Assembly (NCBI RefSeq): GCF_002902685.1
Contig: NZ_PPRN01000006.1
Location: 36,965-100,964, forward strand
Length of the DNA: 64,000 bases
DNA from: Staphylococcus pettenkoferi
GTDB lineage: Bacteria; Bacillota; Bacilli; Staphylococcales; Staphylococcaceae
Direction of reading: 5' to 3'
This document shows positions 1 to 8,323 of this stretch, one piece after another. Within the stretch, counting starts at the first letter, position 1. Each line of letters starts with the position of its first letter. Position numbers and translations under genes: made by a program. The notes below the pieces were generated by a model. It was not told the origin of the DNA. It saw only the letters and a program-made list of their open reading frames with translations, and did not search any database.

Positions 1-1929
1 CTCCATGTACTCACTCATGTCGATACGAATCATGTGTCTTTCTGAATCGAATAATGTTGAAGCAAGTGATTTGGCTAATTCAGTCTTACCTACACCTGTT
101 GGACCTAGGAATAGGAAACTACCGATTGGTCGGTTAGGATCCTTGATGCCTGCACGTGCTCTGACAACAGCGTCAGAAACAAGGTCTACTGCTTTATCTT
201 GACCTACGACACGTTCGTGAAGAATATCAGATAATCCTAATAATTTCTCACGTTCGCTTTCAACCAACTTAGATACTGGAATACCTGTCCAAGAGCTTAC
301 GATGTCACCGATTTCTTCGTCAGAAACAACTTCACGAATGATGCGATCAGTGTCGCCACTTTGTTCATCTTGGAAAGCGTCTTCCATTTCACGTAATTCT
401 TTCTCTAATTGTGGAATACGTCCGTGCTGTAATTCAGCTGCTTTTTCAAGATTGTAGTTATTTTCAGCATCTTCAAGTTCTTTACGGCTTTCATCTAATT
501 CTGCACGTTTTTCTTGAAGTTTGGTAATTTTTTCTTTTTCTTGTTCAACACGAGATTGAATTTCAGATTGTTTTTCTTTTTCATTTGAAAGCTCTTCTTG
601 AAGTTCTTTCAAGCGTTGTTGACTGGCATTATCAGACTCGTTCTTCAAGGCACTTTCTTCAATTTCTAACTGCATCACACGACGGTTAACTTGGTCTAAC
701 TCAGTTGGGTTAGAACCCATTTCTGTACGAATTGTCGCACACGCTTGGTCAACCAAGTCAATCGCTTTATCTGGTAAGAAACGATCTGTGATATAGCGGT
801 CAGAAAGTTCTGCTGCAGCGACTAACGCACGGTCTTGAATACGCACACCGTGGTACACTTCGTAACGTTCTTTCAAACCACGTAAGATAGAAATCGTATC
901 TTCTACATCCGGTTCGCTAACTTGAACTTTTTGGAAACGACGTTCAAGTGCAGAGTCTTTCTCGATGTTTTCACGATATTCGTTCAGTGTAGTCGCACCA
1001 ATACAGTGCAATTCACCGCGCGCTAACATCGGTTTCAACATGTTGCCGGCATCCATTGAACCTTCAGTCTTACCTGCACCAACGAGCATGTGAATTTCGT
1101 CGATGAATAGGATGATACGACCATCTGATTCTTTGACTTCTTTCAATACAGCTTTCAAGCGTTCTTCAAACTCACCGCGATATTTCGCACCTGCAACGAG
1201 GGCACTTAAATCGAGCTCGAAAATCGTTTTATCTAAGAGTGATTCAGGCACGTCTTTCTTCACGATACGTTGCGCTAAACCTTCTACAATCGCAGTCTTA
1301 CCTACCCCAGGTTCACCGATGAGGACTGGGTTGTTCTTCGTTTTTCTGCTGAGAATACGTATCGCATTACGTATTTCTTCGTCACGGCCGATGACTGGAT
1401 CCATGTTACCTTGGCGTACTTCTTCAACTAAGTCACGACCATATTTCTCTAATGCTTCGTAGTTTACTTCAGGATTTTGTGTCGTCACATGATTTCCCCC
1501 TCTAACTTTCTTGATTATCTCTTCAATAACTTCTTTCTTATATTGTGTCGCTTGTTGCGTTGTATCATCAATATCCATCGCTGCTAGGAGGAGATGTTCC
1601 ATTGAGATAAACTCATCTTCGTACTGCTTCATGTATTGTTCTGCTTTGTTGATGAGTTCGTTTGCTTTAGCACTAATATACTGTCCGTATTGGACGTTAT
1701 CTCCTTGGACAGACGGATAGCTTTGTAATTTCTTATCATATTGTTGCGCGAGTGCATCGACATCGATGTCTGCGCGTTCTAGCACGCTTTTGAAGAGACT
1801 TTCGTCCGCTTCTACTGCTGCTTTTAAAATGGCTTCAATTTCAATATTTTGATTTTCATATTCTTGAGAAAGTCCAATTGCTTTTTGTAAGGCTTCTTGG
1901 ACTTTATAAGTCATTTGATTGATATCCAA
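1..1929 (-). CDS. clpB: ATP-dependent chaperone ClpB (5' part, truncated by window edge)
   Basis: Hexameric AAA+ disaggregase that works with DnaK to rescue aggregated proteins in the cytosol. 643 codons are present; the C-terminal part lies beyond base 1. Visible in order: Clp N-domain (about residues 1-145), AAA1 with Walker A GEPGVGKT at 205-212 and a DEIH Walker B, a long charged coiled-coil middle domain (about 400-525), and the start of AAA2 with GPTGVGKT at 609-616. The reading frame extends to a TTG start ([10 protein letters not shown]) preceded by AGAGGTG at 6-7 bases; the next ATG, at residue 6, would clip the conserved N-terminus. It has its own promoter and a CtsR operator upstream, as expected for a heat-shock gene. 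Very sure of identity, fairly sure of the TTG start. Confidence 0.97.
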   Translation of the reverse strand, partial: MDINQMTYKVQEALQKAIGLSQEYENQNIEIEAILKAAVEADESLFKSVLERADIDVDALAQQYDKKLQSYPSVQGDNVQYGQYISAKANELINKAEQYMKQYEDEFISMEHLLLAAMDIDDTTQQATQYKKEVIEEIIKKVRGGNHVTTQNPEVNYEALEKYGRDLVEEVRQGNMDPVIGRDEEIRNAIRILSRKTKNNPVLIGEPGVGKTAIVEGLAQRIVKKDVPESLLDKTIFELDLSALVAGAKYRGEFEERLKAVLKEVKESDGRIILFIDEIHMLVGAGKTEGSMDAGNMLKPMLARGELHCIGATTLNEYRENIEKDSALERRFQKVQVSEPDVEDTISILRGLKERYEVYHGVRIQDRALVAAAELSDRYITDRFLPDKAIDLVDQACATIRTEMGSNPTELDQVNRRVMQLEIEESALKNESDNASQQRLKELQEELSNEKEKQSEIQSRVEQEKEKITKLQEKRAELDESRKELEDAENNYNLEKAAELQHGRIPQLEKELREMEDAFQDEQSGDTDRIIREVVSDEEIGDIVSSWTGIPVSKLVESEREKLLGLSDILHERVVGQDKAVDLVSDAVVRARAGIKDPNRPIGSFLFLGPTGVGKTELAKSLASTLFDSERHMIRIDMSEYME

Positions 1930-2044
1930 ATTATTCACCTCTGTACAGCCGCTTTCTGTCGCTTTTTCAGGTTGATTGAAAGCAAGCCTTAAGCTTCATT
2001 TTAGATAAAATTACTACTAGGTTTGATCAAAGAAATTTTTTGAC

Positions 2045-2061
2045 TTTGACTTTCTTTGACC
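2045..2061 (-). promoter_or_regulatory. CtsR operator of clpB
   Basis: On the minus strand the 17-mer GGTCAAAGAAAGTCAAA fits the CtsR heptad direct-repeat consensus (RGTCAAA-NAN-RGTCAAA) at every position. It lies just downstream of the clpB -10 box, where a bound repressor would block initiation. A weaker repeat (AGGTCAAA-ATT-AGTTAAA, plus strand near 2104) lies upstream of the -35. No CIRCE element was seen. Confidence 0.88.
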
Positions 2062-2069
2062 TTAACTAT

Positions 2070-2098
2070 ATTATACGACGCCTTTTATGAGAATTCAA
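2070..2098 (-). promoter_or_regulatory. SigA promoter of clpB
   Basis: Minus-strand TTGAAT, 17-base spacer, TATAAT. The leader to the TTG start is about 135 bases. With the CtsR box and the sufT terminator this accounts for most of the 350-base gap between clpB and sufT; the AT-rich remainder shows nothing else. Confidence 0.75.
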
Positions 2099-2225
2099 CC
2101 CTAAAGGTCAAAATTAGTTAAACTTTTTTAAACCCGTTTTAAAACGGATAGTGGCGCTCATCATTCGAGCTCATTTTACTATAAACCTTTTACCTAAAAT
2201 ATAAAAATCAAAACATCAAACCACA

Positions 2226-2272
2226 TAAAAAAGAACTAACAACAGCTTGTGATTTATTAGCCATTGCTAGTT
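2226..2272 (-). terminator. Terminator after sufT
   Basis: Minus-strand hairpin with arms GAACTAGCAATGGC and GCTGTTGTTAGTTC followed by a T run, about 10 bases past the sufT stop. Confidence 0.8.
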
Positions 2273-2281
2273 CTGGTTGGA

Positions 2282-2590
2282 TTATCCAATACCTAGCGCA
2301 ATCTTCGCATAGCGAGACATCATTTCTTTGTCCCAAGGTGGATCCCAAACAATATTAACCTCTGTATCTTGAATTTCTGGAATATCTGCTAATACGGTCT
2401 TCACTTGGTTAACAATCTGCGGTCCAAGCGGACAACCCATAGATGTTAGCGTCATTTCGACAGTACAGAGACCATCGTCATCGACATCAACTTTATATAC
2501 CAAACCTAAGTTAACGATATCAATCCCTAACTCAGGGTCAATAACCATTTCTAACGCATTCAGTATACTGTCTTTCAATGCTTCATCCAT
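2282..2590 (-). CDS. sufT: Fe-S maturation factor SufT (DUF59/MIP18 family)
   Basis: Small DUF59 protein of 102 residues; in S. aureus SufT supports Fe-S protein maturation when demand is high. The DUF59 fold fills the whole length, with the DPELGIDIVNLGLVY block at 18-32 and the conserved Cys in SMGCPLGP at residue 53. The reading frame is open three codons further to a GTG, but that GTG lies inside the ribosome binding site (GAGAGGTGA), so the ATG of MDEALKD is taken as the start. Monocistronic, with its own terminator. Fe-S assembly genes nfu and a sufA-type carrier lie about 45 kb away. Other DUF59 roles (PaaD-like) are unlikely given the length and the lack of a paa context. Confidence 0.9.
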   Translation of the reverse strand: MDEALKDSILNALEMVIDPELGIDIVNLGLVYKVDVDDDGLCTVEMTLTSMGCPLGPQIVNQVKTVLADIPEIQDTEVNIVWDPPWDKEMMSRYAKIALGIG

Positions 2591-2638
2591 TCGTCTCACC
2601 TCTCAGAATTTAATGATATACACAATATATCAAATATA

Positions 2639-2666
2639 TTACAAAACGCCAATAAAATGCTATGAT
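2639..2666 (+). promoter_or_regulatory. Probable promoter of the HAD phosphatase gene and cdr
   Basis: TTACAA, 16-base spacer, TATGAT, about 80 bases upstream of the HAD start. Likely serves both genes. Confidence 0.5.
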
Positions 2667-2748
2667 GTTAGTGCAATATTGCGCGTACGAGTAATAGTTT
2701 CCGACTATGAATTGCGCAGTTGTAATCACTGATAAGGAGCAAGTAATA

Positions 2749-3588
2749 ATGAAGACAACGAACCCCTATCTTATTTGTTTAGACCTAGATGGTACACTAC
2801 TCAACGATGAGAAGGAAATTTCACCTTATACTAAGCAAGTATTGCTCACTTTGCAAGAACAAGGTCATCATTTAATGATTGCTACAGGTCGACCTTACCG
2901 CGCTTGCGATATTTACTATCATGAACTCAAGATGCATACGCCCATCGTTAATTTCAATGGCGCTTACGTCCACCACCCAGATGACACAGCATTTGAGATA
3001 ATTCATGATGAGCTAGAATTGGATGTCGCACATGAAATGATTCGTTCGCTCAAAGAATACAATGTGTCCAATTTGGTTGCAGAAGTACGCGACCACGTGT
3101 ACATCGACAATTACGACGAAACGCTATTCGAAGGGTTCTCTATGGGTAACCCAAATATAGAAATCGGTAATTTACTCGAGAACTTAACTGAAGCACCGAC
3201 TTCTTTATTAGTCGAAAGTCCTGAAGCGCAAATTCCTCAGATTAAAGATATGTTAAATCACTTCTACGCTGAGAATATTGAACATCGTCGTTGGGGTGCC
3301 CCATTCCCAGTTATCGAAATTGTGAGAAAGGGTATTAATAAAGCTGGAGGCATTGACTACGCACGTCAGTATGTCGATATCGATCGCGATCACATCATCG
3401 CTTTCGGAGATGAAGATAACGATAGTGAGATGTTGAAATATGCGACACATGGCGTAGCGATGGCTAATGGCTTAGATGAGATTAAAATGATTGCGAATGA
3501 AGCATCATATTCCAATAACGAAGATGGTATCGGTCGTTATTTAAATGACTTTTTCAATTTAAATATCCCTTATAATGCAGATAAATAA
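2749..3588 (+). CDS. Cof-type HAD-IIB hydrolase (sugar/nucleotide phosphatase family)
   Basis: Predicted soluble phosphatase of 279 residues. HAD motif I is LDLDGTLLNDE near the N-terminus (first Asp the nucleophile), motif II is in MIATGRPYRA, and motif III/IV is the K of KGINKAGG with FGDEDNDSEML. The C2-type cap between motifs marks the Cof/HAD-IIB subfamily, whose members dephosphorylate sugar phosphates, flavin or PLP; the substrate cannot be read from sequence. The ATG at MKTTNPYLIC was chosen because AAGGAG lies nine bases before it; an in-frame ATG 42 bases upstream has no good site. It lies 18 bases before cdr, so the two are probably co-transcribed. The same neighbour precedes cdr in S. 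aureus. Confidence 0.88.
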   Translation: MKTTNPYLICLDLDGTLLNDEKEISPYTKQVLLTLQEQGHHLMIATGRPYRACDIYYHELKMHTPIVNFNGAYVHHPDDTAFEIIHDELELDVAHEMIRSLKEYNVSNLVAEVRDHVYIDNYDETLFEGFSMGNPNIEIGNLLENLTEAPTSLLVESPEAQIPQIKDMLNHFYAENIEHRRWGAPFPVIEIVRKGINKAGGIDYARQYVDIDRDHIIAFGDEDNDSEMLKYATHGVAMANGLDEIKMIANEASYSNNEDGIGRYLNDFFNLNIPYNADK

Positions 3589-3606
3589 GAAAGGACATGA
3601 CAAGTA

Positions 3607-4929
3607 ATGCGTAAGATTGTAATCGTAGGTGCTGTAGCTGGCGGAGCGACAGTAGGTAGCCAAATTCGACGTTTAGACTCAGAAAATGAAATTTTAATTT
3701 TTGAAAAGGACCGTGACATGAGTTTCGCCAATTGCGGCCTTCCTTATTATATTGGTGGCGTCGTTCAAGATAGAGATCAAATATTAGAAGCCACTCCTGA
3801 GGCATTTTACGATAAAAAGAAAATTACAGTAAAACCCTATCATGAAGTCACGGCGGTCAATACTGAAGCGAAGACCGTAACGGTGTATAACCGAGAGTCT
3901 GACCGCACGTTTGAAGAAAGCTATGACACGTTGATACTGAGTCCGGGTTGTCGCGCTAACCGTCTAGATGTGGACAGTGACATGATCTTCACACTACGCA
4001 ATATGGAAGATACAGATGCGATTGACCAATACATTCGTGAACATCAAGTACAGCGTGCACTCGTGATAGGCGCTGGGTATATCAGTTTAGAGATTCTGGA
4101 GAATTTGTATCATCGCGGTATCGAGCCAACGTTAATCCATCGTTCTGAAGAAATTAATAAATTGATGGATCAAGATATGAATTCACCTATTCTAGATGAA
4201 TTAGAAAAACGTGGTATTTCCTATAGATTAAATGAAGAAATGACTAGTGTGGATGGCCATACTGTTACTTTCAAATCCGGTAAACAAGAAGATTATGATT
4301 TAATCATTGAGGGCGTAGGTGTGAAGCCGAACTCTGAATTTCTTAAAGGTTCTGGTCTTCAACTCGATGATCAAGGTTACTTACCAGTCAATGCCCGTTT
4401 CGAAACGACTGTGCCAGATGTCTACGCTTTGGGTGATTTAATTACACAACGTTATCGTCATGTTGACCTCCATGCACATGTACCTTTAGCTTGGGGTGCA
4501 CATCGTGGCGCAAGTATCATTGCTGAACAACTTGCTAGCGATAGTAACGTAGCGTTTCCTGGATTCCTAGGTGCGAATATCGTGAAATTCTTCGATTATA
4601 CGTTCGCTAGTGTGGGTGTGAAACCGCAAGAGCTCAAGCACTTTGATTACACGATGGTTGAAACGAAACAGAATCAACACGCAGGTTATTTCCCGGGAAA
4701 TGAACGCTTACATCTTCGTGTGTATTTCGAGAACGGCTCACGTAAGATCATTCGAGCTGCTGCAGTAGGCAAAGACGGTGCAGATAAAAGGATCGATGTC
4801 TTATCAATGGCTATGCAGAATCAACTTACCGTCGACGAACTCACTGACTTTGAAGTGGCTTATGCGCCGCCATATAGCAGTCCTAAAGATGCGATAAATA
4901 TGATCGGATATAAAGCAAGAAATAAGTGA
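3607..4929 (+). CDS. cdr: Coenzyme A disulfide reductase
   Basis: NAD(P)H-dependent flavoenzyme that reduces CoA disulfide, keeping CoA as the main low-molecular-weight thiol in staphylococci. 440 residues, matching the family (about 438). FAD Rossmann motif GAVAGGAT at 8-15; the single redox Cys, residue 43 in [13 protein letters not shown], is the diagnostic catalytic residue of CoADR; a second Rossmann fold ([10 protein letters not shown]) binds the pyridine nucleotide; the C-terminal dimerisation domain includes the conserved [10 protein letters not shown] segment. Downstream partner of the HAD gene. A family A repeat starts right after the stop codon, followed by a strong terminator. Sure of the call. 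Confidence 0.95.
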   Translation: MRKIVIVGAVAGGATVGSQIRRLDSENEILIFEKDRDMSFANCGLPYYIGGVVQDRDQILEATPEAFYDKKKITVKPYHEVTAVNTEAKTVTVYNRESDRTFEESYDTLILSPGCRANRLDVDSDMIFTLRNMEDTDAIDQYIREHQVQRALVIGAGYISLEILENLYHRGIEPTLIHRSEEINKLMDQDMNSPILDELEKRGISYRLNEEMTSVDGHTVTFKSGKQEDYDLIIEGVGVKPNSEFLKGSGLQLDDQGYLPVNARFETTVPDVYALGDLITQRYRHVDLHAHVPLAWGAHRGASIIAEQLASDSNVAFPGFLGANIVKFFDYTFASVGVKPQELKHFDYTMVETKQNQHAGYFPGNERLHLRVYFENGSRKIIRAAAVGKDGADKRIDVLSMAMQNQLTVDELTDFEVAYAPPYSSPKDAINMIGYKARNK

Positions 4930-5028
4930 GCAAAACAGAAAGCAGAATAATTTCTTTGTCTTGCTCACGCCTCGCTGCCTTATATTCGAGACAGCGCTAA
5001 CTTTTTCAAGTACAGACAGCTACTGTGA
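4930..5028 (-). repeat. Family A double-hairpin repeat, copy A1 (reverse orientation)
   Basis: Read on the minus strand it carries the family landmarks CAGTAGCTGTCTGTACTTG and, further on, a degenerate version of the second hairpin (arms around GAGCAA / TTGCTC with AATAATTTC). It is the most diverged copy: the CTAGTCAGC block is eroded. It abuts the cdr stop. Confidence 0.75.
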
Positions 5029-5030
5029 AA

Positions 5031-5066
5031 ACACGATGTCGTGAAGAGAATGACATCGTGTTTTTA
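5031..5066 (+). terminator. Terminator of the HAD-cdr unit
   Basis: Perfect 10-bp stem ACACGATGTC / GACATCGTGT followed by TTTTT. Confidence 0.9.
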
Positions 5067-5120
5067 TTATTATATGTAGTTCGCTCGTATCTCGTTATCT
5101 ATTGAAGACGTTTCTTAAAT

Positions 5121-6419
5121 TTAATCCAAGGCTTCTCGATTCAGATGACCTTTTAAAGTATGGTCTGAATATGCTTTTCTAAAATAGCCCCGTTCTTGAA
5201 GAATAGGGATAACTAAATTGATGAACTTTTCAAACGACTCAGGAAATGTAGGTGGCATAAGCATAAAGCCGTCACAAGCCTCGGTTTCAAACCAGTCAAT
5301 CATTTCTTGAGCTACCTGCTCAGGTGTTCCAACAATTGTCTTGTGGCCTACCCACGTACCGAAACGATCTAGTAACTGCCTTAATGTTAATTCTTCTTCC
5401 TCACATGCCCTTTTAATCGCCTCATATAATGAACGTGTCATTTTACGAGTTAACTTCGAATAATCCGGAAGTTGTGGTACACGCGCATCTAAATCCCAAT
5501 CGCTTATATCCCTTCCTAGCGCTTTACTCAATTGAATTTTACGCTTAGCTACAGGTATAAAGTCATCAAGTTGTGCTTTCAATTGCTCTGCCTGTTCGTA
5601 AGTTTCATCCACATAAACCGTTAAACCAGGAAGAACAAGCGGCGGACGACGTTGTTCCGACTCTGCTCGATGATGAATACCTGATCTGAAATCTTGCGCA
5701 TCCTGCCGGTTCCAAGCGATAGAGAAGATTGCTTCTACATGCTTGGCCGCTAAAGCGCGTCCTGGAAGAGAGGTTCCTGCTTGAAATAATAAAGGTCTAT
5801 CGTAGGCGCTCGTAGGGATATTGATTGCACCATCAACTTTAAAGTAGTCACCTTTATGTTGAATCGGACGTATGTAGTGATTATCGAGCCCCTCGCCTTT
5901 TTCTTTATCATTAACAATCGCATCAGTTGTAAAAGAACTCCAAAGCTTCTTCATCACTGAAACAAACTCATCAGCCCTCGCATAGCGTTGTTCTAGAGGG
6001 GGTAAATGATCCATTGAAAAGTTCTGCGCTTCTGCATCAAATTGAGAAGTCACAATATTAGCACCAATTCTTCCGTGAGAAAGTTGTTGTAAACTAGATA
6101 ACATCCGAGCCGCAAGATAAGGTTCGTAAAAGGTTGAAGAAATGGTTGATATCAAGCCAATGTATTGTGTTTCTCGCGATAGTGCTGCTAAAGCAGTTAA
6201 GAGTTCAAAGTAATAAGAAATATGTCCTGTTTCTTCTCCAGAAATGTATTGACCGTCACCTAAAAAGAAAGCATCTAATTTACCTTTTTCAGCTAACTGA
6301 GCAATTTTAACTTGAAAATCAATGTCTCCCACTTCGTCGATATGAGAATGAGGTAAGCGCCAAGATGCTGGGTGTAAACCTGTACTATAATAAAGTACCG
6401 TTAAATGCATTTCTGACAT
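5121..6419 (-). CDS. LLM-class flavin-dependent monooxygenase (NtaA/SnaA/DszA family)
   Basis: 432-residue member of the bacterial luciferase-like superfamily, in the nitrilotriacetate-monooxygenase branch, which uses reduced FMN from a partner reductase to oxidise small N- or S-containing compounds. The N-terminal TGLHPASWRLPH, the FFLGDGQYISG segment, the GRIGANIVTSQF FMN/phosphate region and the later AGTSLPGRALAAKHVEAIF stretch are typical of this branch. The ATG of MSEMHLTVLY has AAAGGAG at eight bases; the in-frame GTG six codons upstream overlaps that site. The gene stands alone, with its own promoter and no flavin reductase or ABC transporter nearby, and is not part of the conserved S. 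aureus order between cdr and yisL, so it looks like an insertion or a lineage-specific gene. Substrate unknown. Confidence 0.85.
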   Translation of the reverse strand: MSEMHLTVLYYSTGLHPASWRLPHSHIDEVGDIDFQVKIAQLAEKGKLDAFFLGDGQYISGEETGHISYYFELLTALAALSRETQYIGLISTISSTFYEPYLAARMLSSLQQLSHGRIGANIVTSQFDAEAQNFSMDHLPPLEQRYARADEFVSVMKKLWSSFTTDAIVNDKEKGEGLDNHYIRPIQHKGDYFKVDGAINIPTSAYDRPLLFQAGTSLPGRALAAKHVEAIFSIAWNRQDAQDFRSGIHHRAESEQRRPPLVLPGLTVYVDETYEQAEQLKAQLDDFIPVAKRKIQLSKALGRDISDWDLDARVPQLPDYSKLTRKMTRSLYEAIKRACEEEELTLRQLLDRFGTWVGHKTIVGTPEQVAQEMIDWFETEACDGFMLMPPTFPESFEKFINLVIPILQERGYFRKAYSDHTLKGHLNREALD

Positions 6420-6458
6420 GCGATCAACTCCTTTCACAATAGTTTGATATTTAACATG

Positions 6459-6487
6459 AGTATAGCAAACTCTTTTACTAAAATTAA
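6459..6487 (-). promoter_or_regulatory. Promoter of the LLM monooxygenase gene
   Basis: Minus-strand TTAATT, 17-base spacer, and an extended -10 TGCTATACT about 40 bases before the ATG. Confidence 0.55.
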
Positions 6488-6568
6488 TATATGAAAGTTA
6501 AACTTTTAAAAATGTCATCAATAACAAGACACGGACTACTTTTATCATATGAAGTTCTTTCATCTCAT

Positions 6569-6615
6569 AAAAAAACCGACACTCATCGATGAGTGAATTA
6601 TCGACAAGTATCGGT
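6569..6615 (-). terminator. Terminator after yisL
   Basis: Minus-strand stem starting ACCGATACTTGTCGAT and closing ATCGATGAGTGTCGGT, then a run of T. Confidence 0.88.
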
Positions 6616-6632
6616 AAGATACGAACTTATTC

Positions 6633-7025
6633 TTAATGAATGCCAAAGAGTGAAGAAATTGGACCCCATGGTAGGATTACACCAAGAATCATTGTGATAA
6701 TGATCATGATAATCGTCCACCATAGTAAGCCATGGCTCGCTTCACCTTTCTTACGTTTAGCAATTGTCACTTCCATTAAAGCTACAACGACGATACCACA
6801 AAGCATCTTGATTGTAAGTAACAAGTGACCGCCACCATCATCGGCTGTCATCTCTTGCATTAATGACCAGAAACCAGAGATGAGGACTAACACCATAAAG
6901 ATTCGTAATAGAATATGTGCTATCTTGAAGAATGGCGTCGCACCTTCTCTAGCTGAAAAGTTGAAGTATGCTGCAAAGAATAAAATAATTGCGAGCACCC
7001 AACTTGTAATATGAATGTGTAACAC
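6633..7025 (-). CDS. YisL-like membrane protein (DUF1516/UPF0344)
   Basis: 130-residue integral membrane protein of unknown function. Four hydrophobic helices are visible: about residues 5-22, 34-54, 66-87 and 103-125, with a short charged KRKKGE loop before the last. The length and helix layout match UPF0344, and S. aureus carries the same gene next to the FAH-family gene. The start is GTG (MLHIHITSW) with GGGGGT six bases upstream; no in-frame ATG exists nearby. Monocistronic, bounded by terminators on both sides. No function is assigned. Confidence 0.85.
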   Translation of the reverse strand: MLHIHITSWVLAIILFFAAYFNFSAREGATPFFKIAHILLRIFMVLVLISGFWSLMQEMTADDGGGHLLLTIKMLCGIVVVALMEVTIAKRKKGEASHGLLWWTIIMIIITMILGVILPWGPISSLFGIH

Positions 7026-7062
7026 GAATATACCCCCACACTAATCTAATATTTACCATGTG

Positions 7063-7090
7063 CTATTATAATAGATACCCTATTATAATG
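7063..7090. promoter_or_regulatory. Repeated palindrome upstream of yisL
   Basis: CTATTATAATAG, a perfect 12-bp palindrome, is followed 17 bases later by CTATTATAATG. Either can serve as a -10 box for yisL, but the repeated symmetric form also suits a dimeric regulator. No family is assigned. Confidence 0.35.
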
Positions 7091-7118
7091 CGAATTAAAG
7101 ATGCTACGAACATGAAAT

Positions 7119-7150
7119 AAAAAAAGCGAGTCACTCGTAAGCAACTCGCT
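7119..7150 (-). terminator. Terminator after the FAH-family gene
   Basis: Minus-strand stem GCGAGTTGC / GTGACTCGC and a run of seven T. Confidence 0.85.
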
Positions 7151-7169
7151 CATCATTAATCGTATCTTA

Positions 7170-8084
7170 TTATTCTTCACTATCTGCAATGAAGTTCGTT
7201 AAAGTTCCGATATTGTCGATAGTAATCTTCACTTCATCGCCAGGTTGTAAGAATTGTGGTGGTTCCATACCTGCACCTACACCTGCTGGCGTTCCTGTCG
7301 CAATAATATCCCCTGGATGTAATGCCACGTATTTAGAAATTTCTTCAATTAATTCATCAATATTTAAGATCATTTGGCTCGTATTCCCGTCTTGACGAAT
7401 ATCGTTATTCACTTTAGTTACGATATTAACATTATCCGGTTCAGGTAATTCATCTTTCGTCACGATGTAAGGACCCATTGGGCATCCACCTGTTAAACTT
7501 TTAGAAAGGAAAGCTTGATCGTGAGCTTTCTGCGCTTTACGGTCTGTAATATCGTTAATAATTGTATATCCGTATACGTAGTCTAATGCTAAGCCTTTAG
7601 GAATCTTCTCGCCGGCCTTACCAATGACAACGCCAAGCTCGCCTTCGTAGTCAAGTTGATCTGTAATATCTTTATGATTTGGAATCGTTGTATTATCACC
7701 TGTGAGTGATGACGCCGCTTTAGTGAAGACGTACAGACGTTGCACTTCATGATTCAACTCATCTGCATGTTCTTGATAGTTACGACCAAACGCAATCACA
7801 TTGTTGGTTGGAGTGACTGGTGGTAGAAACTCAATATCGTTAAATTGAACTTTGTATGCTTCACTATTTCCACTTTCTTCAGCAGCGACTACAGCTTTAC
7901 GTACTGTTTCTTGAAAATCTACTGATTGATTATGTTGTAAGCCTTGTAATAATGTTTTAGGGTGAAAGTCCGATTCTTGAGCGAAATCAGCGAAGACTTT
8001 CTTTAAATCCCACGCCGCTTCTTCACGCTTTACTTTCACTCCGTAAGATGTTTCTCCTTCGTATCTGAATGATAGGAATTTCAT
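7170..8084 (-). CDS. Fumarylacetoacetate hydrolase family protein
   Basis: 304-residue soluble metal-dependent enzyme of the FAH superfamily (C-C bond hydrolases, isomerases or decarboxylases acting on 2-oxo acids and acylpyruvates). The N-terminal cap domain (1-80) is followed by the FAH core with [11 protein letters not shown], the metal-binding acidic residues in [15 protein letters not shown], the [15 protein letters not shown] helix and the ATGTPAGVG loop. The ATG has GAGGAG about ten bases upstream. It sits between yisL and addA as in S. aureus; no pathway partner is adjacent, so the substrate is open. A CodY-like 12/15 match (AATTTTC-AAAATTTT) lies 80 bases upstream, too weak to call. 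Sure of the family only. Confidence 0.88.
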   Translation of the reverse strand: MKFLSFRYEGETSYGVKVKREEAAWDLKKVFADFAQESDFHPKTLLQGLQHNQSVDFQETVRKAVVAAEESGNSEAYKVQFNDIEFLPPVTPTNNVIAFGRNYQEHADELNHEVQRLYVFTKAASSLTGDNTTIPNHKDITDQLDYEGELGVVIGKAGEKIPKGLALDYVYGYTIINDITDRKAQKAHDQAFLSKSLTGGCPMGPYIVTKDELPEPDNVNIVTKVNNDIRQDGNTSQMILNIDELIEEISKYVALHPGDIIATGTPAGVGAGMEPPQFLQPGDEVKITIDNIGTLTNFIADSEE

Positions 8085-8229
8085 TCATCATCAGCTCCTC
8101 ACCTTAATCTTAATCACATTATAACTAAATGTTGTGAGAAATCACAAATATCTGAGTATCATAATTTTCAAAATTTTATTGTTCGCAAGTCAAGTTTGCG
8201 ACATGGATTAATTAACCTTTTAAATGTGA

Positions 8230-8273
8230 AAAAGCACGCATTACCCTTAAATAATTACGGTAATGGCGTGCTT
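8230..8273 (-). terminator. Terminator of addBA
   Basis: Minus-strand stem AAGCACGCCATTACC / GGGTAATGCGTGCTT with a short T run, 50 bases after the addA stop. Confidence 0.85.
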
Positions 8274-8323
8274 GAAGTCATTTATATGATAGACCGATTT
8301 TTTATCATTTTACCAAAATGACT

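Noticed and set aside
8163..8177. A CodY-box-like sequence upstream of the FAH gene
   Set aside because: Only 12 of 15 matches in AT-rich DNA, expected often by chance.
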